Below, one piece after another: positions 47,808 through 54,455 of a stretch of DNA of 64,000 bases (position 1 is its first letter; each line of letters begins with the position of its first letter). The notes below the pieces were generated by a model. The model saw only the letters and a program-made list of their open reading frames with translations. It did not search any database and was not told the origin of the DNA. The translations under genes were made by a program, and so were the position numbers. Source of the stretch: Shewanella saliphila (GTDB lineage: Bacteria > Pseudomonadota > Gammaproteobacteria > Enterobacterales > Shewanellaceae); the NCBI RefSeq assembly GCF_014648295.1, contig NZ_BMQV01000010.1, positions 1 to 64,000 of the forward strand, in the 5' to 3' direction.

Positions 47808-47858
47808 CTACGCGTGGTCTGTTATCCACTGTTCAATTATGTCGTAAACTGTTGCCAT
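47808..47858 (-). CDS. 16-aa leader ORF upstream of katB
   Basis: ATG at 47858 preceded by GTGAGGAAAATCATC (good Shine-Dalgarno), reading MATVYDIIEQWITDHA and ending with TAG. The stop codon is part of TAGGAG, the ribosome site of katB, whose ATG is 9 bp on. It could be a leader peptide that couples or attenuates katB translation, or a chance ORF. It has no recognised family. Confidence 0.5.
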   Translation of the reverse strand: MATVYDIIEQWITDHA

Positions 47859-47931
47859 GATGATTTTCCTCACTCAACTCATCAATCGATGGAGCAATAA
47901 TAAACGTGCAGCACAATTAACTAAAACGATT

Positions 47932-47994
47932 AAAACAGATGGCTACCAACGATAAAACAGATTAGATAATACGGCTTGCATTAAAAAAACAGAT
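47932..47994 (-). repeat. three phased ATCTGTTTT repeats upstream of katB
   Basis: ATCTGTTTT on the minus strand occurs at 47940-47932, 47962-47954 and 47994-47986, that is 22 and 32 bp apart (about two and three helical turns). Two copies extend to ATCTGTTTTA(A)TCGTT. Likely protein-binding sites; not the OxyR consensus. Confidence 0.55.
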
Positions 47995-48022
47995 TGGATG
48001 CGAAGGAGTAAATTGTCGGTAA

Positions 48023-48053
48023 TAAAAAAAAGCCAACATCTGCATGTTGGCTT
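48023..48053 (-). terminator. rho-independent terminator of the small membrane protein gene
   Basis: AAGCCAACAT / ATGTTGGCTT stem with a long T-run on the minus strand. Confidence 0.85.
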
Positions 48054-48067
48054 ATATACCCAATAGA

Positions 48068-48310
48068 TTATTGATTATCGGGTGCGGGTGCTCGGTATAA
48101 CTTAACCAGATAATAAAGATCGATCAGTACAATGAAAAAGTTAACCAGTGCCACCGGGATAGCGTCAATGGCTAAACCATATGCCACAAAAAGCCCTGCA
48201 CCAATCAAGTTCCACCAGCGTAATTTTTTAATGTCTGACATCATCAACGAAATCGCGACAACAACAGAAGCCAAATATCCAACCCATTCCCAGATATTAA
48301 TACTGTCCAT
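48068..48310 (-). CDS. small membrane protein (YgjV/CBU_0592-like)
   Basis: 80 aa, ATG with AAGGAG upstream. Three membrane helices: WEWVGYLASVVVAISLMMSD, LRWWNLIGAGLFVAYGLAI, and PVALVNFFIVLIDLYYLVKLY. The pattern W-x3-G-x-L/A ... S/D-I-K-K-L-R-W-N resembles YgjV/CBU_0592-type membrane proteins of unknown function. Monocistronic, with its own terminator. Confidence 0.6.
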   Translation of the reverse strand: MDSINIWEWVGYLASVVVAISLMMSDIKKLRWWNLIGAGLFVAYGLAIDAIPVALVNFFIVLIDLYYLVKLYRAPAPDNQ

Positions 48311-48407
48311 GGATTCTCCTTAAAATAATAGATTTGTCACAATACCGGCCTGCTGTTATCTGTCTATGACAGCCAGAAGATAAATGCATGACAACAAATT
48401 AAGCAAA

Positions 48408-48438
48408 AACCTTATAAAATCATAAAAAATATAAGGTT
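48408..48438. repeat. perfect inverted repeat upstream of the small membrane protein gene
   Basis: AACCTTATA (48408-48416) and TATAAGGTT (48430-48438) with a 13-nt AT-rich loop between the thioesterase stop and the small membrane protein gene. It may be a terminator-like hairpin or an operator; there is no U-tract on the thioesterase side. Confidence 0.35.
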
Positions 48439-48512
48439 AGAGTTTTGCTTTATCGTTTATTCCCCAAAATAAACCGCGCTGCGCTTATGATCCCCAGATC
48501 AATAAGTGTAGC

Positions 48513-48950
48513 TTAGCGTTCAACTACTGCAGCTGTCATACGTGAAATACAGCATAACTCGCCTGCACTATTGCGGATTAATATTTCCCATACAGAGCTA
48601 CGCTTACCAAGATGTACTGGTTTTGCAATTGCCGTTAACTCACCATTACGTGAGGCTTTTAAATGGTTGGCGTTAATTTCTTGGCCAACACAATAGTAGC
48701 GAGTAAAGTCGACGACAAAATTAGCCGCATAACTGGCAACGGTTTCAGCTAATGCGACATTGGCTCCGCCATGTACAATCCCTAACGGGTTATGTACCGA
48801 GGGGTTAGCAGGCATGGTTGCCACCATATAATCATCGCCAATCTCGGTAATTTTAATGCCTAGAGTTTGCATTAATGTGCCTTTTCCCTGCATCCCTGCA
48901 TCTAAACGGGCACAATCTTCTATGGTGAAATCGGTAAACCAAATACTCAT
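48513..48950 (-). CDS. hotdog-fold acyl-CoA thioesterase (YdiI/PaaI type)
   Basis: 145 aa. Hotdog signatures: MQTLGIKITEIGDDYMVATMPANPS, VHNPLGIVHGGANVALAETVASYAAN (catalytic Glu in the central helix after HGG), INANHLKASRNGELTAIAKPVHLGKRSSVWEI. Very similar in layout to E. coli YdiI (MenI), which hydrolyses DHNA-CoA in menaquinone synthesis. Function as MenI is plausible but not shown. ATG at 48950 with GGAAAG upstream. Confidence 0.85.
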   Translation of the reverse strand: MSIWFTDFTIEDCARLDAGMQGKGTLMQTLGIKITEIGDDYMVATMPANPSVHNPLGIVHGGANVALAETVASYAANFVVDFTRYYCVGQEINANHLKASRNGELTAIAKPVHLGKRSSVWEILIRNSAGELCCISRMTAAVVER

Positions 48951-49016
48951 GACAGCTTTCCATTTTTGTTATTAATAATCCTAGTGTACTGTTTTGATTA
49001 ATATTTTTAAAGATAA

Positions 49017-49040
49017 ACAAAAAAGGAGCCGAAGCTCCTT
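49017..49040 (-). terminator. rho-independent terminator of the LuxR-family regulator gene
   Basis: AAGGAGC, CGAA tetraloop region, GCTCCTT stem with T-run on the minus strand. Confidence 0.8.
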
Positions 49041-49064
49041 GATTAATCAATATTGCCACCTGTT

Positions 49065-49733
49065 TTAACTGACTAATTCGCAGTGACTTTGGTAAGTCTG
49101 GGCCCAACGTAATAGTTCAACACGGTTACGCGATTCAGTTTTTCTAAAAATAGAAGAGATATGCGCTTTAACCGTATGCTCACTAATGCATAAACGCTGC
49201 GCGATTTCTTTGTTACGTGCGCCACTCGATACTAACTGAATAATGGTGCGTTCGCGGTTTGTTAGCCGTTGCATAATGGCTTCAGTTTCTTCTGTTACAT
49301 CAACATTGGTGTCAAGTTGTTGTACTAAACGCCTAAATATTTTGCTAATCAGTGGTCTGTCATACCACAGCTCATCTGAGACCATTTTACGTAGACCAGT
49401 TAACATTAAGTCCATACGTTGGTCACTATACAATAATCCGCGCACGCCAAGCAGCAAGGCAGACTCCTGATCGAGCGAGCCGCGTTCAACTTGGTAAAGT
49501 GCCACTGGAACATGGTTAACTAAGCGTGAAGCCAGCAAAGGGATGCCTTTTGCATCAAGCGCAGCCCCCTTTTGTGAAATGAGATAAAAGTTATTCGAAT
49601 TTTTATCAAGTTCAAGCTCAGCAGCATGCTTAACAATCCGGGTTTTTAAGCCGATTGATTCAGCTAAAATAGCTAAATGGCATGGTGCGGCTATTTGATG
49701 TAAAAACACCAATTCATCGATATTAGAACTCAT
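49065..49733 (-). CDS. LuxR-family transcriptional regulator (CsgD-like)
   Basis: 222 aa. The N-terminal half (about 1-135) is a receiver-like region without a clear phospho-Asp pocket, as in CsgD-type regulators. The C-terminal LuxR HTH (about 155-215) reads LTNRERTIIQLVSSGARNKEIAQRLCISEHTVKAHISSIFRKT. ATG at 49733 with GGGAGAAG upstream, rather than GTG 49736. CsgD-like regulators control biofilm matrix genes; the targets here are unknown. Own terminator downstream. Confidence 0.82.
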   Translation of the reverse strand: MSSNIDELVFLHQIAAPCHLAILAESIGLKTRIVKHAAELELDKNSNNFYLISQKGAALDAKGIPLLASRLVNHVPVALYQVERGSLDQESALLLGVRGLLYSDQRMDLMLTGLRKMVSDELWYDRPLISKIFRRLVQQLDTNVDVTEETEAIMQRLTNRERTIIQLVSSGARNKEIAQRLCISEHTVKAHISSIFRKTESRNRVELLRWAQTYQSHCELVS

Positions 49734-50149
49734 CACTCTTCTCCCTGAAAAGCTTATTTTTGCTCTTTAACACTTGAGCACATCCTGAGCAACATTCTAT
49801 ACGTAAAGCTCATACCTTGACTAGCCTTAAGTCTTAGACGCGCCGCCTGCTTGTTGTTTATTTTGCTTTGCATTTAATACTTTAGAGTAATAACACTAAT
49901 CAGTGTCTTAATCTGTCAAATTAACGCTAGGCCGCTAATTCACTCAATAAGTTGATGTAATCAGGTGCGGTTCAATTAACAAACACCGTTCTCATAAAGC
50001 AATAATAGTAAATTTTTGCTAGTGCATAGGGTTATTATGTCAATCAAAAGTATGAATAGGTCGTAAGACTGACAAACTACGCACTTTTATAAGCACTTGC
50101 CCGATGTAACAACTGGGCTGTAACAACAAGCTTGAAAACTCAGCGGGCC
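49734..50149. other. intergenic region, nothing recognised
   Basis: About 415 bp between the LuxR-type regulator gene and the DUF2238 gene. It should carry the regulator's promoter. I saw no small gene, strong hairpin or named operator. Confidence 0.4.
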
Positions 50150-50764
50150 CTAATGTGTAGGCTTAGTCATTATTTGCGAAATCTGTTTATTGTGAATCGG
50201 TGTCAGCAATAACAATGCCGTAATGCCGCCAATTAACGCTAAAAACATATCAGACTGTGTGTCCCATACGTAACCTTGAGTCCCTAAAAATGCTTCGGCA
50301 TTTTCACCTGTCGCCGCAGCAACCCACCATTCAATAAGCTCATAAAAAGCAGAAAACGCCAGCACAAAACACACTGCCAAAAATTGGCACCAAGCTCCTA
50401 TTTGCATCACCTGTTTACGAATAAAAATTTCTCGCGCCAAAATGACCGGAATAAATCCCTGAGCAAAGTGGCCCACTTTGTCGTAATTATTACGTTCGCT
50501 GCCCATCACTTGGGCTAACCAATCAAATAAAGGTACTTCTGCATAGGTAAAACGGGCACCGACAAATAACACGCAGCAGTGAACCAAAATAAGCCCATAA
50601 GCCAATGACGTCAGCGGGAAGCTTTTACGACTAAAAAATAAAATGGGTAACGCGATTAATGCGGGGATAGCCTCGAGCCACCAGGTAAAGATGTCTTTAG
50701 GATTACTGACCGACCATAGCAATACCATTAGGTAAATCGCCATCCATATTACGCGCATTTTCAT
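50150..50764 (-). CDS. DUF2238 membrane protein (YjdF-like)
   Basis: 204 aa, about six membrane helices. Signatures of the DUF2238/YjdF family: VGARFTYAEVPLFDWL, NNYDKVGHFAQGFIPVILAREIFIR, FSAFYELIEWWVAAATGENAEAFLGTQGYVWDTQSDMFLALIGG. The conserved acidic and His residues suggest metal binding, but the function is unknown. ATG at 50764 with AAGGA upstream. Confidence 0.85.
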   Translation of the reverse strand: MKMRVIWMAIYLMVLLWSVSNPKDIFTWWLEAIPALIALPILFFSRKSFPLTSLAYGLILVHCCVLFVGARFTYAEVPLFDWLAQVMGSERNNYDKVGHFAQGFIPVILAREIFIRKQVMQIGAWCQFLAVCFVLAFSAFYELIEWWVAAATGENAEAFLGTQGYVWDTQSDMFLALIGGITALLLLTPIHNKQISQIMTKPTH

Positions 50765-50897
50765 CCTAAATTCCTTATCTACGATATTGTTCTTAATTTA
50801 AAATATTACTTTAGCCATCTAGCCCTCCACAAGCTCTAAAAAAAGTGCTACTTTGGCATTGCGTCGGAAGTCCGCATTTATATCATAACTATCAGTA

Positions 50898-50928
50898 TAT
50901 GCATTAACACTAATCGTGTATGCATTAA
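50898..50928. repeat. 21-bp-spaced direct repeat upstream of serA
   Basis: TATGCATTAA at 50898-50907 and again at 50919-50928, exactly 21 bp apart (two helical turns), about 40 bp before the serA start. Suggests a phased operator pair. It does not fit the ArgR, PurR or TyrR consensus. Confidence 0.4.
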
Positions 50929-50966
50929 GCATAAGCACCATTGAATGATAAGAGGGTACCCATATC

Positions 50967-52196
50967 ATGGCGAAACACTCGCTTGACAAGGATAAAATTA
51001 AAATCCTGCTGTTGGAGGGCGTACACCAAACTGCGGTTGATGTACTAGAACGTGCAGGTTACACCAATATTGAATATCACAAAGCCTCGTTAGGCGAAGA
51101 GGCACTGCTTGCTTCGATTAAAGATGCTCACTTTATTGGGTTACGTTCCCGCACTCAGCTGACTGCAGAAGTATTACACCACGCTGAAAAACTCGTCGCG
51201 ATTGGTTGTTTTTGTATCGGCACTAATCAAGTTGATTTATCAACCGCTGAAAAGCTGGGGATCCCCGTTTTCAACGCACCGTTTTCTAACACGCGTAGTG
51301 TTGCAGAATTAGTGATTGGCGAAATCATTATGTTGATGCGCGGCATTCCACAACGTAATGCGATTTCGCACCGTGGCGGCTGGTTAAAGAGCGCCAGCGG
51401 CAGTGTTGAAGTTCGTGGTAAAACTCTAGGTGTGATTGGTTATGGCCATATTGGTACTCAGCTCGGTATTTTGGCTGAAACCTTAGGCATGAGAGTCATT
51501 TTCTTTGATATCGAAGACAAATTACCACTGGGTAATGCTTCGCAAATTCATTCAATGGACGATTTACTCGCTCAAGCAGATGTTGTGAGTCTTCACGTAC
51601 CTGAAACGCCACAAACTAAAGATATGTTTGCTAAAGCTGAATTTGCCAAAATGCGTCAGGGCAGTTTCTTTATCAATGCTTCACGCGGAACCGTCGTTGA
51701 TATTGAAGACCTCGCAAGTGCATTAAACTCAGAACATTTAGCCGGTGCTGCTATTGACGTATTCCCAGTTGAACCTAAATCAAATGACGATGAATTTATC
51801 ACGCCATTACGTGGTTTAGACAATGTGCTGCTTACGCCACACATTGGTGGTAGTACTGCAGAAGCGCAAGAAAACATTGGTATTGAAGTCGCTGGTAAGT
51901 TAGTTAAATACTCAGATAACGGTTCAACCTTGTCTGCGGTTAACTTCCCTGAAGTGTCTCTTGCACAGCACCGTGGCACCTCACGCTTATTACACATTCA
52001 CCAAAACCGTCCTGGTGTGTTGATTAAAATCAACCAAGCGTTTTCTGAAAAAGGCATTAACATTGCCGCTCAGTACTTACAAACCACTGCAGAAATCGGT
52101 TACGTGGTAATGGAAGTCGATTCAGATCAAGCAGAAGAAGCGTTAGTTGAACTTAAATCAATTGAAGGCACCATTCGTGCTCGAGTATTGTTTTAA
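50967..52196 (+). CDS. serA: D-3-phosphoglycerate dehydrogenase
   Basis: 409 aa, same type as E. coli SerA. Substrate-binding and NAD domains: IGCFCIGTNQVDL, GKTLGVIGYGHIGTQLGILAE, RGTVVDIEDLA, DVFPVEPKSND, and catalytic His in LTPHIGGST. A C-terminal ACT domain (about 335-409: HRGTSRLLHIHQNRPGVL) gives serine feedback inhibition. First step of serine synthesis. ATG at 50967 with GAGGG upstream; terminator follows. Confidence 0.95.
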   Translation: MAKHSLDKDKIKILLLEGVHQTAVDVLERAGYTNIEYHKASLGEEALLASIKDAHFIGLRSRTQLTAEVLHHAEKLVAIGCFCIGTNQVDLSTAEKLGIPVFNAPFSNTRSVAELVIGEIIMLMRGIPQRNAISHRGGWLKSASGSVEVRGKTLGVIGYGHIGTQLGILAETLGMRVIFFDIEDKLPLGNASQIHSMDDLLAQADVVSLHVPETPQTKDMFAKAEFAKMRQGSFFINASRGTVVDIEDLASALNSEHLAGAAIDVFPVEPKSNDDEFITPLRGLDNVLLTPHIGGSTAEAQENIGIEVAGKLVKYSDNGSTLSAVNFPEVSLAQHRGTSRLLHIHQNRPGVLIKINQAFSEKGINIAAQYLQTTAEIGYVVMEVDSDQAEEALVELKSIEGTIRARVLF

Positions 52197-52234
52197 TCTC
52201 ACAACGTAATTAACTGGGGTTAATTAAGTTGTTC

Positions 52235-52268
52235 AAAAAGCTATCTTGTGCACAAGGTAGCTTTTTTT
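52235..52268 (+). terminator. rho-independent terminator after serA
   Basis: AAAAAGCTA(t)CTTG / CAAG(g)TAGCTTTTT stem and T-run. Confidence 0.85.
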
Positions 52269-52358
52269 ATTGCCTTTAAACCTCAACCCTCTGTTGAGTA
52301 TTGAGTTAATCCGTTACACTTCAAACCATATCGTCTTATTCTTTCGTTAGGGATCGTT

Positions 52359-53321
52359 ATGACCATTTCAGCAAGCCAACCAGATTGGGACTTCATCGCC
52401 ACCTCTCCAGCATTAATGTTATCCAGTTTATCTCATATGGGATTAATCGAAGTCACCGGTGAACAAGGTCGCAGCTTTATTCATGGCCAAGTCACCACCG
52501 ATATTACCTCGTTAACGGCAGACCAATGGAAATGGGGCGCACACTGCGATCCTAAAGGAAAAATGCTAGCCAGCTTCCGCACATTTGCCATTGCAGACAG
52601 CTTGTTTATGCTTATGCCAACATCAACCCTTGAGCTTGACTTACCGCAACTCAAAAAATACGCGGTATTTAGTAAAGCAGAGCTCAGCGATGTCAGCAGC
52701 CAGTATCAAATTATTGGCGTAGCGGGCAATGAGGCACAAGCATTTATCACCCAGCAATTTGGAGATGTATCTGCAGCATTAACCTTGGTTGATGGTGGTG
52801 CGGTATTGCGTGATGGTGAGCGTTTTATTGTCATCATTACTAATGATAAAGCCGCGGCATTAATCAGTGCCTCACAACAAACATTGGTTGACGCTAAGGC
52901 GTGGCAAGCATTAGAAATCAAAGCAGGTTACCCTAATATTGACGCAAGCCACTCGGGCCAATACGTTGCACAAATGTGTAACCTGCAAGCCATTGATGGA
53001 ATCAGTTTCAATAAAGGTTGCTATATGGGCCAGGAAACCATTGCCAGAATGAAATACCGTGGTGGTAACAAACGTGCACTGTATATTTTGTCGGGCACCA
53101 CCAGCACAACCATTAACACTGAAACCCAATTAGAAATCGCCTTAGAAGATGGTTTCCGTCGTGGCGGTAATATTATTGAGTGCGTACAGCAAGGTGAAAA
53201 TGTTTTGCTTACTGCAGTATTAGCTAACGATACCGAAAACACTGCAAAGCTGCGGATTGCTGACGATGAAAGCTCACAATTAAGCATTATTGAACTGCCA
53301 TATTCATTAGCCGATGCTTAA
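52359..53321 (+). CDS. ygfZ: folate-binding Fe-S repair protein YgfZ
   Basis: 320 aa. The GcvT-like fold starts FIHGQVTTDI and the family hallmark K-G-C-Y-x-G-Q-E appears in FNKGCYMGQETIARMKYRGGNKR. YgfZ binds tetrahydrofolate and helps maturation or repair of certain [4Fe-4S] enzymes, for example tRNA modification enzymes. ATG at 52359 with TTAGGGA upstream. Own terminator at 53344. Confidence 0.93.
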   Translation: MTISASQPDWDFIATSPALMLSSLSHMGLIEVTGEQGRSFIHGQVTTDITSLTADQWKWGAHCDPKGKMLASFRTFAIADSLFMLMPTSTLELDLPQLKKYAVFSKAELSDVSSQYQIIGVAGNEAQAFITQQFGDVSAALTLVDGGAVLRDGERFIVIITNDKAAALISASQQTLVDAKAWQALEIKAGYPNIDASHSGQYVAQMCNLQAIDGISFNKGCYMGQETIARMKYRGGNKRALYILSGTTSTTINTETQLEIALEDGFRRGGNIIECVQQGENVLLTAVLANDTENTAKLRIADDESSQLSIIELPYSLADA

Positions 53322-53343
53322 TTAAATCAGCATGTTAATCTAT

Positions 53344-53370
53344 AAAAGCGAGCCTTAGGTTCGCTTTTTT
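53344..53370 (+). terminator. rho-independent terminator after ygfZ
   Basis: AAAAGCGA(g)CC / GG(t)TCGCTTTTTT hairpin. Confidence 0.8.
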
Positions 53371-53412
53371 ATTTTTGAACATTTGCGCTTTATATGACGT
53401 ATATTGTTGTTA

Positions 53413-53675
53413 TAACATTGCGCGTTAGTAAATGTTCTCTCAGCGAGAATTTAAAAGGGCTTAAACAAGGCGTATGACTGAATGAATAGTTGTTCTCTTT
53501 CGAAGTCATGCAACGCAGTGTAAGCCCTTTTAAAACTCGCCTGAAAGGAATGCCCCAGCGGCTTTTGCTTTGCGTTCTCGCTATTTGAAAGGGAACAACC
53601 ATTACTACATAGCGACGCCTTAATCAAAAACCGCTGGATGCATTCTGAGTGGTCACTTATTAATGCGCAATGGTA
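53413..53675 (-). mobile_element. 263-bp miniature transposable element, copy 3
   Basis: Perfect TTA duplications at 53410-53412 and 53676-53678. Termini TAACATTGCGCGTTAGTAAA (left, diverged) and, inverted, TACCATTGCGCATTAATAAG (right). Same length, orientation and internal sequence as copy 2. It sits between ygfZ and the ABC exporter operon, ending 71 bp before its ATG, so it may affect that operon's promoter. Confidence 0.92.
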
Positions 53676-53746
53676 TTATGATGACATTAAGCGGTTTTAT
53701 ATGACTGCATTAATGGCGCGGTAACCACATTCGTTATGGAGCGACT

Positions 53747-54451
53747 ATGACCAGCATTGTCACCTTAGACAGCATCAACAAAGGATTTCGTGATGGTGAG
53801 TCATTCCATTGTGTACTGCAGCAAGTCAGCCTCACACTGCACCAAGGGCAAACCATTGCATTAACGGGTCCTAGTGGCAGCGGTAAAAGTACCTTACTGA
53901 ACATTATTGGTGGCTTTGAAACTATCGACAGTGGCGACATGTTGATCCGCCAAGGTGACACGCTGCATTCGGTGACTCAGTGGCAAGATAAGCACTGGAG
54001 TCAATACCGCCGCCAATCACTTGGAGTGATATTTCAGCAATTTAATTTACTGACGCCCCTTAATGTCCGCGACAATATTCAATTTTCATTGGCACTCAAT
54101 CAATTAAGCTGGAGCCCCTGGTGTGACGAATTATGCCACCAGCTTGGACTGACACCACTGCTCGACCGCAGTGTTGAAAACCTCTCCGGTGGACAGCAAC
54201 AGCGAGTTGCCATTGCACGCGCCTTAGCACACAAGCCGCAATTAATTTTGGCCGACGAACCCACAGGTAACCTTGACCAGCACGCCGGCCTGCAAGTGAT
54301 GCAATTACTGACCGACTTAGCTAAACAAGCCAATTGTTGTATTTTGATGGTGACTCACAGCGAAGAGTGTGCGCAGTTTATGCAACATCGCTGGCACGTT
54401 GAAAACCAACAAATTGTCGTCAACCCTGCCGATAGTCAGCTGCAAGGGTAA
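53747..54451 (+). CDS. ABC transporter ATP-binding protein (LolD/MacB-like, AttE type)
   Basis: 234 aa. Walker [10 protein letters not shown] (about residues 42-50), Q-loop FQQFNLL, signature LSGGQQQR, Walker B LILADEP, switch His in MVTHSEEC. Belongs to the LolD/FtsE-like subfamily that energises MacB/FtsX-type permeases rather than classical importers. The permease gene follows after 4 bp and a lipocalin-like lipoprotein gene overlaps that, an AttEFGH-type operon. ATG at 53747 with GGAGCGACT. Confidence 0.92.
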   Translation: MTSIVTLDSINKGFRDGESFHCVLQQVSLTLHQGQTIALTGPSGSGKSTLLNIIGGFETIDSGDMLIRQGDTLHSVTQWQDKHWSQYRRQSLGVIFQQFNLLTPLNVRDNIQFSLALNQLSWSPWCDELCHQLGLTPLLDRSVENLSGGQQQRVAIARALAHKPQLILADEPTGNLDQHAGLQVMQLLTDLAKQANCCILMVTHSEECAQFMQHRWHVENQQIVVNPADSQLQG

Positions 54452-54455
54452 GCCA

